Assembly (NCBI GenBank): GCA_963575745.1
Contig: CAUYUJ010017916.1
Span: 152,188 to 216,187, forward strand
Source of the DNA: Prorocentrum cordatum
Taxonomy: Eukaryota; Sar; Dinophyceae; Prorocentrales; Prorocentraceae
Length of the DNA: 64,000 nt
Direction of reading: 5' to 3'
Shown here piece by piece: positions 51,798 to 61,229 of the stretch. The translations under genes were made by a program, and so were the position numbers. Each line of letters opens with the position of its first letter. Position 1 is the stretch's first letter. Under the pieces are notes generated by a model. It was given only the letters and a program-made list of their open reading frames with translations, made no database searches and was not told the DNA's origin.

Positions 51798-52117
51798 CAT
51801 CGCTCGCGGGCGTCCGTGTCCCGTGCATTTCGTCGGTTTCGTGCGTGTTGTCTTTTGTTGGCTCGATGGTCCAAGATGGTCCTCGATCCCAGACCCCCTC
51901 GGGTATGAAAAAATCACGATGGGAGGTTTTTCACTATGTTCGGCCTCGGGGGGCCCTCGCCGGGCCTCGCGAGACCGTCAAAAAACAACTCAGGACGACA
52001 AACTGGTCCAGGGGAATGGGTCGAGACCTCCGGGGCTCGACGTAATGAAGAAGTCACACGACGTCGGGGGTCCGGGATGGTCCTCGCCGAGAAAATGTGC
52101 ACACGTCCGAGCGATGC
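51798..52117. mobile_element. CATCGCTCGGACG element with nested CCCAGACCCCC element
   Basis: Host ends CATCGCTCGCGGGCGTCCGT and CACACGTCCGAGCGATGCC. The insertion 51888-52076 runs from CCCAGACCCCCTCGG to GGGGGTCCGGG. ATGGTCCTCG is present on both sides (51876-51885 and 52077-52086). Confidence 0.85.
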
Positions 52118-52257
52118 CGCGATCCCCCGGCCAGGCTGTGCCCAGGCCGCCGCCAGGGAGGGGCCGCCCGGAGCGTCGGGGCCCCTGCATGTGTGCCCCG
52201 GGCGGCCCACCGCCGGGCGGGGCCTGGATCCCCTGGCCCATGGGGCGCGAGAGGGTG

Positions 52258-52428
52258 CGGCTCCTCCTCCTCCTCCTCCTCCTCCTTCTCCTCCTCCTTG
52301 TCCGCTTCCTCCTTCTCCTCCTCGTCCTCCTCCCCATTTCGCCTCCCCCTTCCCCTCCCTCCTCCTTTCTCCTCCTCCTCTTCCTCCTCCCCTTCCTCCT
52401 CCTCCTCATCATCATCACTGTCATCGTA
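52258..52428. repeat. (TCC)n tract
   Basis: CCT/TCC triplets with CTT, CCC and CATCAT interruptions. Confidence 0.93.
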
Positions 52429-52451
52429 TCTGCTGTTCACTTCTTGTATCA

Positions 52452-52604
52452 GTTCGGGCATGTTCCCCTACAGGCGGATGCGTGACGAAGCATTAAAAAT
52501 ACCCCAATAATGCTCATTACAAATCGAAAACTGTAAAACATATCGCACCCATACTATATTTGGAGTATTTGGAAATATTCCCCCTGTAGAAGGGTATGCC
52601 CGAC
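52452..52604. mobile_element. GTCGGGCATG-type MITE, copy 4
   Basis: GTTCGGGCATGTTCCCCTAC AGGCGGA to CCCCTGTAGAAGGGTATGCC CGAC. AT-rich core, 153 bp. Confidence 0.88.
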
Positions 52605-52794
52605 TGAACTATTGGACCCTGGTGCATGTTAGAGGCATCTCGCTCCACATCCGGACACCTCGTTGCCGCGCGTGGGCAAACAAGTAACAGCCGTATCCGC
52701 GGCTTCGCGAGAGGGGCCCCGCCTCCCAGTCCGGCGACGTCAGGCAGACGGGGCTCACCCAGAAGAGCTGCTGCCCCAAAGAAAGGCTCGGTGA

Positions 52795-52985
52795 CAACTC
52801 CTGGGAGCCTCCCATACCATCTTGTCCGCTCTTGCGGATCGACGCTAGTCGACGCTAGATCGACGCTTGATCGACGCTAGATCGACGCTATCCCATCGAC
52901 TCCCAGATGCTATATCGGCGCTAACCGACGCTAGAGACGGAATTACAAGGGTATACCAGGCTCCCTTGATTTGCTACCGAGGCAA
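52795..52985. repeat. TCGACGCTAG short-repeat block, copy 2
   Basis: Homologous to 46615-46790: TCGACGCTAGATCGACGCTT, then AATTACAAGGGTATACCAGG CTCC. Confidence 0.8.
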
Positions 52986-52989
52986 GTGG

Positions 52990-53900
52990 CCGGAAGCCCT
53001 ACATGACCACGGAACGGAAAGAACAGATCGGATGATGTCTGAGCTTGGCTGCCAGTGATCATGAGCTCCTGGTCGTGCAACCTCATGCTCGGTCATCAGG
53101 CCTGCTTTGAGCTCCCCCCAAGGCTGCCCCGAGAGCAGTGGGTTCTCTGGGACGAGTTCATACCCACGTGTCCGGTTGCCCCCACGTTGATCTCTTGTGC
53201 CATCCATGACTTCTGGCCATGCTGATACAGATGTCCATGCCAGCTACCAACTTCTTGTTCAGCTCGTCGTGGACGGGCCTGGTATAGCCACCCTGGCCAT
53301 CAGGGCCATGGAGCGGACAGCTCACGATGGCGCACCGCCTGAGATTCGGAGCACTCTGAGCGTCCATGCGCGGGCGCAGGTCCCACGCAATCTTCTTCAC
53401 GTCCATCTCATCGATGCTAGCGCATTGGAAGAGCGCAACAGTGAACGGGTCTGAACCAGGACGCTGCATTCGCCAGGTCCATTGAATATATCGATCGTTC
53501 ATTTGAGCTCGAAACCCTGAATCGAAATCTGACTTGTGCTTATGCTCAGCCACCGTGAAACCCAGCAGCCACATGACTTCCTCGATGGCTCGTATCTCCA
53601 TGTCGGTTTCTATTCCACCTTTAATCGCCTCCATGATCAGCAGAGAGCACGTTTGGTAGGAATCAGTAACAAGGTTAATAAGGCTGTTCAGCCAGGCCGT
53701 TTTCCATGACGGACAATTCGCCAGCCCAGTGGGCCACAAGCGTGATAGATCCCACACTCATGCACAGTAAGCGTGCTAGCAGAAGGAACGCGAGATTCGG
53801 ACCGGAGTGGCGTGTCTGGCCGCAGCACGCCTCGGCCACGAACAAGTTCACCGACCTGGCCCCAACAAGCAGCCCGACAAGCAGAGCCCGTCCTGAGCCC
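52990..53900 (-). pseudogene. Frameshifted gene of unknown function
   Basis: The least GC-rich, most protein-like minus-strand stretch of its neighbourhood. Three segments in different frames read on from each other. First: LAFLLLARLLCMSVGSITLV then AHWAGELSVMENG, a hydrophobic helix (about 53790-53675). Second: LINLVTDSYQTCSLLIMEAI, KGGIETDMEIRAIEEVMWLL and, further on, DMDVKKIAWD-type sequence to a stop at 53158; its longest Met-initiated form is 199 codons, 53757-53158. Third: RTRGYELVPENPLLSGQPWG from 53165 downwards. The shifts at about 53690 and 53165 suggest decay of a once continuous gene, possibly a retrocopy. No domain is recognised and no SL relic was found upstream. A GGA/TCC-rich region starts just upstream at 54060. 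Confidence 0.4.
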
Positions 53901-54059
53901 AGACCATTCCTCCTTTCTTGCCTGCAGTCCGCGCGCGCGAGGACTGCCCTTGGGAGGTCCGCGGACCTACCTGGGGCCAGAGAGAGAGGGAGAGAGAGAG
54001 AGAGAGAAGAAGAGAGCGCCCCAAGAACGCGGCGAACGCGAGGAGCAACGGGCGTCAGG

Positions 54060-54435
54060 ATGCAAGGTGGAGGAGCAGGAGGAGGAGTAGGAGGAGAAAG
54101 AGAAGGCGGAGGAGGAGGAGGAGAAGGAGGGACGGAGGGAGGAGGAGGAGCAGCCCGAAAGCTCCGGGCTCCTCCTCCTCCCATTCCTCCTCCTCCTCCT
54201 CACCCACCTCCTGCTCCTCCTCCTGCTCCTCCTCCTCCTCCTCCCATTCCTCCTCCTCCTCCTCTCCAATTCTCCTCCTCCTCCTCCTCCTCCCTCCTCC
54301 TGCTCCTCCTCCTCCTCCTCCTCCTCCTCCTCCTCCTCCTCCTCCTCTCATCATCCTCCTTTTCCTCCTCCTCCGCCTCCTCCTCCTTTTCCTCCTCCTT
54401 CTCCTCCTCCTCCTTCTCTCCTCCTCCTCCAGGCT
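54060..54435. repeat. Adjacent (GGA)n and (TCC)n tracts
   Basis: GGA-rich from 54065 to 54150, then CCT-rich from 54168 to 54432, so the two halves can pair as a large imperfect inverted repeat. Confidence 0.93.
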
Positions 54436-54559
54436 CTAAGCTGGCCCCAGGATGAGCGCAAAGACGGCCCGAATCAGCAGAACTTACCCCAGTCCGAATT
54501 GCATCATCAAGCAAATGTGCATTTCGGTAGTGGTTGACGTCTCGTCTGTGCCAGGGTCC

Positions 54560-54870
54560 AGTGGGATGCTCGAGCCCCGCGGGGGCCCCAAGGCAGCCCG
54601 GAGGGAGGTCAGGAAGAGCCCCAAGAGGGCCCGAAGGCGGCTCCAGAGCGCGAGTCAACCGGCGCTGGGCCCTAACATGTCCCCAATACGCCCCAAGATG
54701 GTGCCAAGGGGTGGCCCAAAACGGTCCGAGATGCACGGTTTCCCCCGGGGCCGTAGGCGACCCGAGGAGGGGAAGGAGGAGGAGGTGGAGGAGTGGGATG
54801 GGGAGGAGGAGATAGAGGAGGAGGAGGGGGAGGAGGATGAGGTGGAGGAGGAGGAGAAGGACGGGTCGCT
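54560..54870. repeat. CCAAGAG minisatellite and (GGA)n tract
   Basis: GGGGCCCCAAGGCAGCCCGG AGGG-type units to about 54740, then GGA triplets at 54772-54862. Confidence 0.7.
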
Positions 54871-55014
54871 TAGGCCCTTCGGAGAAACCCTCCAGTCCGA
54901 GATAGACCGATGGTCTGCAAAGTGGCAGTCCCAGAAGACCGAATATATCATCCCAGGTCGAGGGCTCACAGCGCCCCCGTCCCAGGGTTCCAGCCCCCAC
55001 GCCAGATGGAACGG

Positions 55015-55175
55015 GGGGGGCGACGACGATGACGACGATGACGATGGCGACGAAGACGAACAAGACCACGATGATGACGAGGACGCCGACAACGACAGAA
55101 AACGACGACGATGAAGGAAGACGACGACGACGAAGACAACGACGACGACGACGGCGAAGACGACGACGAACAACT
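55015..55175. repeat. (GAC)n-like acidic tract
   Basis: GACGACGATGACGACG units, degenerate. The encoded Asp/Glu runs are simple-repeat products. Confidence 0.9.
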
Positions 55176-55494
55176 CCGCGCCCATCCACAGGGGGAGGAG
55201 GGGCACCGACACCCACCCCCACGCCACGCCCTCAGGGCCACGACCACGGGGGGGAGGGGGGGAAGGGGCGATCCTGTTCGCGGGGCTTTCCCGAGGCTCC
55301 CAGGCGCACCCATGCAGCAGGGGGGGCGGCTCCCAGTAGAATTTGGGGGGGAGGGGGGCGGAGCTCTGGATTGCGTGTGTATATCTCGGGTGTGCCGAGC
55401 ACGGCCACAGTCACCCCATCCAGCAAGGGGGGCTGCTCTCATTAGCAGTTTGGGGTGGGAGGAGCGGGGGGGGGGGGGGCGGAGCCCTGGATCG

Positions 55495-55495
55495 C

Positions 55496-55522
<27 letters not shown>
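55495..55522. repeat. (TA)n microsatellite
   Basis: ATATATATATATATATATAT run. The segments before it (55300-55490) contain two copies of a GGGGGGCGGAGCYCTGGATYGC-like block, at 55350-55375 and 55470-55495. Confidence 0.9.
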
Positions 55523-55526
<4 letters not shown>

Positions 55527-55559
55527 CCCCTTCGGAGGTCCCGGGCACGGCCAAACACG

Positions 55560-56060
55560 TGGCAACATGTTTGTGGTGCTGCTGTGCTGTGTTGGCCTCC
55601 CTGCGCCTGCGGGATCCGGGGGGCCTCTCAGGCCCCGCGTTGGCACAAGAGTGCTGTCAACAAGAGAGCCTGAGGAGGGTCCAAAAAAGAACCCCAGGAG
55701 GGCTCCACAAGAGAACCCCCAGGAGGGCTTCAAGAAATATCAACAGCTCGAATATCCTCGAGGAATCCCCAGAACAACAACACACACATACACACATACA
55801 CACGTTCCGGGGGGGCCGAAAGGCGGGCCTGAGGATGGGACCAGCAGATGGCATGCCCTGGGATGGCCCAGAGCCAATCCCGAGAGGTCCCAAGATTATC
55901 CCCAGGTAGCCCGACACGGTCTAAAACGACGCGCTAGAGGCCTGAATAAGCCCCCTGGTGGCCTCCAGGAACCTCCCGAAGATCCGCAAGAGGCCCGCAA
56001 GATGCCGCATGCAAATGGCCAGGACGATGCAAAATAGGCGGAAGGAGTGCAAGAAGCGGT
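55560..56060. repeat. Degenerate GGAGGGCTCCAAGAG minisatellite
   Basis: CCCAGGAGGGCTCCACAAGA GAA-type units at 55665-55745, a CACACATACACA patch at 55785-55802, and CCCGAGAGGTCCCAAGA-type units to 56000. No gene recognised. Confidence 0.6.
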
Positions 56061-56594
56061 TCAATAAATCGTAGCTACCACTATGGTCTCAAATTCGGCC
56101 CGTGTGGACTCAGCGCACTGAACTGGCGTAGTTGCATCGTTGTCAAGAATTACTTTCAGCTTATCTGCGAAGGGGAGCAAATGACTCATTCTCTCGTCGA
56201 TCGGTAAAAGGCGCTTGTGCTGTTTCTCGAAAAACTGCTGGCCTGCTTTGTCTCCCTTTTCGTAGTGAAGCACATCGGCTAGCATTGATGCCAGCTTAGT
56301 GCAAGCGGCCTGACGGTGCTCGTACGAGGCCTGGCCGCAGCCGATGCGTGCGAGCTGCGTAGGCAACGTGAGATCATAAGTGAACGCCCAGGTGCACAGA
56401 GAGCAGCTGCGCACTCCAGCGGCGTTGCGCAGTTTGAAGTTGCCACCATCAATGACTTCAACAACAGTCGCAACCCCGCCTGCCTCAATTTCCCAGGCGT
56501 CGGCGTGTCCATCGCTATCTTGAAAGAGACGGCGTACGGGTGAGCAAACCATTTCGCCAACACGTGGAGTGCGAGCACAGCAACGGTGCTCCAT
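56061..56594 (-). CDS. Intronless 177-codon gene, function unknown
   Basis: An open frame from ATG (56594) to TAG (56063-56061) with balanced amino-acid composition in a low-complexity neighbourhood. Residues 12-60 (VGEMVCSPVRRLFQDSDGHA, DAWEIEAGGVATVVEVIDGG, NFKLRNAAGVRS) look like a small beta-barrel of SH3/KOW type: a charged loop, GxVxxV strand and DGxxFKLRN strand. Residues 90-177 are helical (EHRQAACTKLASMLADVLHY) with a patch EKQHKRLLPIDERM. No family name can be assigned. An SL-like sequence ends 51 nt upstream (56646-56666). With the lack of introns this suggests an older retroposed mRNA with an intact frame. Expression is not shown. Confidence 0.6.
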   Translation of the reverse strand: MEHRCCARTPRVGEMVCSPVRRLFQDSDGHADAWEIEAGGVATVVEVIDGGNFKLRNAAGVRSCSLCTWAFTYDLTLPTQLARIGCGQASYEHRQAACTKLASMLADVLHYEKGDKAGQQFFEKQHKRLLPIDERMSHLLPFADKLKVILDNDATTPVQCAESTRAEFETIVVATIY

Positions 56595-56645
56595 CCTTCC
56601 GACCAGATGGCTTCAAACAACCGGGACGCCTGAAACCAACACGCC

Positions 56646-56666
56646 CTTGAGCCGAGCCTGCTACGG
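56646..56666 (-). other. Degenerate spliced-leader-like relic
   Basis: On the minus strand CCGTAGC, six bases of which one matches, then GGCTCAAG, in exactly the SL spacing: 16 of 21 positions match and both ends are perfect. It is in the sense orientation, 51 nt before the ATG of the intronless gene. By itself it could be chance; its position makes it suggestive. Confidence 0.5.
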
Positions 56667-57143
56667 GAGACCTGAGTTCCAAGTGCACGCGTAGGGCCCA
56701 GGTCCGAAGGCCAGGCCTCACGTCCCTGCGAAGCTCCAGGGCCTGGCGGCTGAGCCCCACGTGCCCACGCAGGCTCCGTGTGCGGAGCGTGTGCGAATGC
56801 ATCGCCTCTCCCTTTTCGAGGCCACGACCACCCGGGAGCAGCAACTGCTCCGCGCCCCCGAGTCCGAGCTTCGGAGGCGGCCCAGGGACGCGACCCATGC
56901 CGCCCGAATTCGGGGGTGGACAGACCTCCTACCCTGACACGTCGATTAAGGAATTGTCCGTTTTCGGCTCGCGAGAGGGCGTTGCGGCCGTCATTTTTGC
57001 GGGTCCAGGTCCGTCGGTTTCGGCCCTGGGTCGTTTTCACGAAGGGGAGGTTTACTAAATGGAGGTTTGTCCACCGCCGACAAATGGCCCACGATGCCTC
57101 CAGAACGGCCCCTTGTTTCGGCTACGCGCAGGAGTGACCCTGG

Positions 57144-57275
57144 GCAAGAGTGACCTTTAATGCGCGGCTTTTTGGGGGCCGCGGGGGGGGGCAAGCAAAA
57201 GCGCGCAAGACGCTGCTACCGCTTCGCGTTAGGCGACCAGCACCGAAGGTCACTTCTGCGAAAGGTCGCTCTTAC
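57144..57275. mobile_element. GTAAGAGTGACC-type element, copy 6
   Basis: GCAAGAGTGACCTTTAATGC to GAAAGGTCGCTCTTAC, with the usual GGCTTTTTGGGGGCCGCGGG core. Flanks GGAGTGACCCTGG and GTCCGGTCGA as in other copies. Confidence 0.8.
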
Positions 57276-57589
57276 GTCCGGTCGATTGTTCCCTGAAGGC
57301 GGTCCAGTACAGCCTCAGGACGGCCGAGTGTGCCTCCAAGAGCGCCGAACAACGAAGCACGGGACCTTCCAGCAGGGCCGGCCCATATCATGTTCTGTAC
57401 CAGCAGCGCTTGCGCGTAGGGCTTCCTACTCTCACCGAGCGCGCTCCACTACTCGCAGAGTGCCTACTCGCAGGCGTCCGAAACATGCACGTCTGCTTCG
57501 ATGGACGTTCTCGTATGATCCCCCGCGGGGGTTTTGGGCCACTTGCGAGTAGCCAGTTTGCGAGTAGTGGAACGCGCTCGTCGATGCTC

Positions 57590-57980
57590 TGACCGACAGC
57601 CTCGGACGGGTCCGCGCGCTCCGTGCCCGCCCCGCGCCTCGCCCCCTGCGCTGCCGAGGTGGGCGCCCCGTGCCGGCCCGTGCCCGCCCCGCGAGCGCGC
57701 CCGGGGGCGCCCCCCGTGCCCTGGGGGGTGGGTCCGCCGAGGCTTCGCCTCGAGGGCGCCTCGTGGGCGCGCTCGTGCCCCCCCCCCCCCCCTGGGGATC
57801 CGCCGAGGTCTCGCCTCGTGGGCGCCCCGTGCCCGCCCGAGGGCGTCCCGTGGGCGCCCCCCCGTGCCCCGGGGTGGGTCCGCCGGGCTGTCGCCTCGGG
57901 GGCGCGCCCCGTGCTCGCCTCGACGGCGCGTCGGGGGCGCCTCGTGGGCGCCCCGCGCGTTTTGGGTGGGTTGCCGCAGC
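57590..57980. repeat. GC-rich degenerate minisatellite
   Basis: Irregular GCCCCGTGCCCGCC, GGGCGCCTCGTGGGCG and GGGTCCGCCGAGG units. Long frames on both strands are Ala/Arg/Gly/Pro-rich and not credible genes. Confidence 0.75.
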
Positions 57981-58500
57981 CTGCGCCACACAGCTCCTGC
58001 CGCACAGCTCACGCGTCGACCGTTGCACAAGGCAGGCCTTTCCCGCTCGCACAACAAATCAAGAGTGACCACCCTCCGGACCAAGACTTCGTCGTTCCCC
58101 TCTGGGTATTGCAGTTTGCATACGATTCTGCATCATCCCTCATGGTCCCTGAGTGATCCCAGCATCCTGCGCAACAACTTCACACTGTCCACCGGCGCGC
58201 GCACACATGTTGAAACAATACCCACAACCTCAGGCCTGCAACCAGGCCAATGCAAAAATCATGAGCACACACGTTTAGTCCATCAAACATGTTCCACGTT
58301 GCCTGCCGCCTGCGCGCACTTGCTAAACACCGTGGGGTCACCAGGTGTTTCTTTAGCAGTGTCGACCAAACCCTGCGCTTTAATCTCACCACGCGGTTCA
58401 CCTTGATTGCTGCAGCACGCGCCCGCTGCACAAACGTGTACCAAATAATTCAATAGAGGCCGCATTCGCGCGCCGCCGCGCGCTCGAGTCGAAATGCTCA
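57980..58500. other. Less GC-rich unassigned DNA
   Basis: On the minus strand short protein-like strings (GEIKAQGLVDTAKETPGDP, NDEVLVRRVVTLDLLCE) appear in different frames between stops. It may be decayed coding sequence, but I cannot delimit it. Confidence 0.3.
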
Positions 58501-58559
58501 CTGACGGAGCATTGAGAGCTGCAGCGTGCCAAAAATAGATGACAAACACATCCCCCCTC

Positions 58560-58725
58560 CCAGGGCCGAAGGCGGCCCCAAGAGACATCTGAGACCCGCC
58601 CAAAAAGCCCAAAGAGGGCCCCAACATGACCCACAAAGACCCCCAAAAGGGCCCCAAGAGCCAAGAGGACCCAAACAGAGCCCCGAGATGGCTCCAAAAG
58701 ACCTCCGAGAATCTTTCGCAACAAC
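58560..58725. repeat. Degenerate GGCCCCAAGAG minisatellite
   Basis: Loose 12- to 15-bp units (GACCCCCAAAAGGGCCCCAA GAG) like those at 7085, 12820, 54580 and 55660. Confidence 0.7.
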
Positions 58726-58739
58726 ACCTCCGCTCCACC

Positions 58740-59830
58740 TCAGGTTTGGGATGGGCTGGTGGGGTTACTTTTTTGTTCGCGAGCGCAAGCGGAAGGGCCG
58801 CGCGCCGTCCAAAGGGCTGATGGGGATATTTTTTTTGATCGCGCCCGCGGCGAGAAGATTGGGCGGCGTCAAGGGGCGAAGCACAGAGGCGACGGCCTCA
58901 ATTAGCGGACGGGAACAGGAAAGCGAAAAGAGACAAGACCAAGCAAGGGGGGAGGCAAACAGGAGGCGGGCCTCGCTGCCGCTCGTAGGAGAGCGCACGC
59001 CAGGAAGTCCTTGCGGGCGACGCGCAGCACCAGGTGGTAATTCCGGAGCCATACCATGTCCAGGACGAGGAAGACCGCCGACATGACGCACAGCAAGCCC
59101 AGGGCAGGCCGAGGGACGGGGAACCAAGGACAACAGGCCACCGCCTCGGAGGACAGAAAAAGGCCAGGCATGCGGGCGCTCAACGGAATGGCTCCGGATC
59201 GCCAGACACCGAAGAGTGTCGGGGCGGCGGCCAGGGCGGGTGCGAGCAGACCGCGCCGCCTCTGGCGGGAGAAAACAGCCAGAGGACTGCAGGATGAAGC
59301 AGGTCGGGACGCCGTGGGTGCATCCAGGCGGGGGCGAGCAGCCCGCGCCGCCAAGGTGGCGAGAGAGCCCAGGCTGAGGACAGGAAGGGGTAATGCCTGA
59401 GGGCGGGTGCGAGCAGCACGCGCCGCCCACGTGGCAGGAGGGCACAGCCAGAGAACTGCCAGGGATGAGCAGACGCGGCGGGGAAGGGACCAGACGTCCG
59501 TCGACCCCGCGTGGGGAGGGAGGGAAGAGCGACGAAGGAGCCCCGAGCGCCCCACGGTGGGCGGGACGCAGGGGGGTGGCCCAACTGGTGGGGATACTTT
59601 TTGGTCTGCGGGCTCGCGAAGCAGGTCGAAAGCCGTCCGAACACCAATCGGGCCGCGACTAGGCAGCAAGAGAAAGGGGCAAGCGAAGCGAGCGCGCGGG
59701 CAGCCACTCAGACGAAGAGCCAGCAGCGAAACTCCCAGCCCGGTGGCGTGGAGATCCCGGTGGCGACCAGCAAGTGAGCACTGGTGGGGATACGCGAAGC
59801 GTCAAGAGTTATCAACACCACATCTGTAAA
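58740..59830. repeat. Repeats with TGGTGGGGATACTTTTT and ACGCGCCGCC units
   Basis: TGGTGGGGTTACTTTTTTGT, TGATGGGGATATTTTTTTTG, TGGTGGGGATACTTTTTGGT and TGGTGGGGATACGCGAAGCG occur at 58755, 58820, 59588 and 59782. Between them, 59235-59480 holds three 80- to 90-bp units with GGGTGCGAGCAG, CGCGCCGCC and AGAACTGC/AGGACTGC. No gene recognised. Confidence 0.7.
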
Positions 59831-60055
59831 TCTGGATCACTTACACACCATACTCACCCAGCACCACTGAACTGACTCACCACAGCCAGCACTACACAGC
59901 TTATACTCTGCAAGACTTGCGCAGCGTCGCAAAAGCCACGTAACTTAATTAGCAAATCGCCCACCCCCACAATACAATAACTCACTAGGTGGGGTCCGTG
60001 CTGGCTAACAATTGTTAAAAACAGGTTCTAAGCATCCGTTGCCAGTGTCCAGAGC
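59830..60055. other. AT-richer unassigned DNA
   Basis: CACAGCCAGCACTACACAGC to AACTCACTAGGTGG. No coding signal seen. Confidence 0.4.
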
Positions 60056-60057
60056 TG

Positions 60058-60144
60058 TCACTCGAGAACCTCGTCCGACGTCGTGCAGACCACACTGCCC
60101 ATCGCGTCGTCGACAGGGGCCCCGCGGCCAGCGCGCGGCATCTG
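60058..60144 (-). CDS. Possible helicase motif VI fragment
   Basis: The minus strand reads QMPRAGRGAPVDDAMGSVV then CTTSDEVLE, followed by TGA. QMxxRAGRxxxxD..G.VV..T..EV resembles motif VI of Ski2-like (Mtr4/Brr2/ASCC3) helicases, but the first Gly of GRAGR is Pro here. The frame upstream is low complexity, no neighbouring helicase motif was found, and the other frames are also open. It may be a decayed exon or chance. Confidence 0.25.
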   Translation of the reverse strand, partial: QMPRAGRGAPVDDAMGSVVCTTSDEVLE

Positions 60145-60414
60145 AGCGCGCCGCTGCGGAGGCCCAGGACTGCCGCCGCAGGGGGCACCCGGGCACCCTG
60201 CCTCTGGGCCCCCGTCGGGGGCCTGCCCCACCTTCCCCTCCTGCCCCGGCGCCCTCTCCCTCCGCCCGCCCCTCGTCTGCCTCCTGCCCCGCTCGCCGTC
60301 GTCGTGCCCTCGAAGTGACACCAGTGCGGGCGTCGGCGTCGCCGGCAGCGCCCACAGACTCTGGCCATGCCGCCCGACAGACGGGCGGCGCCTTCCACGG
60401 GCCCCCCCTGCGTA

Positions 60415-60595
60415 TGCAGTGGAGGCCAGTCCACAAGAAACCCTCCACAAGAAACCCAGCCTTGATACCCCAGGACGTCCATTGAGAATTTGGTGTGGAG
60501 GAATCACGCCTCTCACAGCAAAACCGTCGAAACCCCACAAACCCGGGGCACCCTGGAGGCAAGCAGGGTGTTGCTTGGCATGGGCCTGTCGCCGT
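60415..60595. repeat. GGAGGCAAGCAGGG dispersed repeat, copy 2
   Basis: Homologous to 27340-27530: AGGCCAGTCCACAAGAAACC, CCCCAGGACGTCCATTGAG and GGAGGCAAGCAGGGTG. Confidence 0.75.
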
Positions 60596-60719
60596 CGTCG
60601 TCCTTGTCCTCGTCCTTGTAGTCGTCCTGGTAGTCGTCCTCCTCGTCGTCGCCCTCGCGTCGCCGTCGTCGCCGTTTCCAGTCGATCGTCATCCTCCACG
60701 TTGTTCATGCTCCACCTGC

Positions 60720-61035
60720 CTCTCCCCGCTCCTCCTCCTCTTCCTCCTCCTCCTGCTCCTCTTCCTCCTCCTCCTCCCACTCCTCCTCCTCCTCCTCCTC
60801 CTCCTCCTCCTCCTCCTCCTCCTCCTCCATCCTCCTCCTCCTCCTCCTCCTCCTCTTCCTCCTCTCCTCCTCTCCTCCTCTCTTCCTCCTCCTCCTCCTC
60901 CCCCGCCTCTTCCTCCTCCTACTCCTCTCCTCCTCCTCCTCCTCCTCCCCCGCCTCCTCCTCCCTCCTCCTCCTCCTCCTCCTCCTCCTCCTCCTCCTCC
61001 TCCTCCTCCTCCTCCTCCTCCTCCTCCTCCTCCAC
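60720..61035. repeat. (TCC)n homopyrimidine tract
   Basis: More than 300 bp of CCT/TCC triplets with few interruptions, the longest such tract in the window. Confidence 0.97.
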
Positions 61036-61229
61036 TGCAAGGGGGGTGGAGCGCGGCGTGCAGGGCCGGGGGTTGCAGAGGCGCCGTGCCGCCCGCCCGC
61101 TGGCCGCCGAGCGGCGGGGAGGAGAGGGCTGGCCGCTGCCCGCCGGGGGAGCAACAAAGCGGCGGCCACGTGCGAGCCCTGCCCTGCGAGGCAGGGGTCT
61201 ACCCATATCAGCCGCCTGGGAGCCGACGT

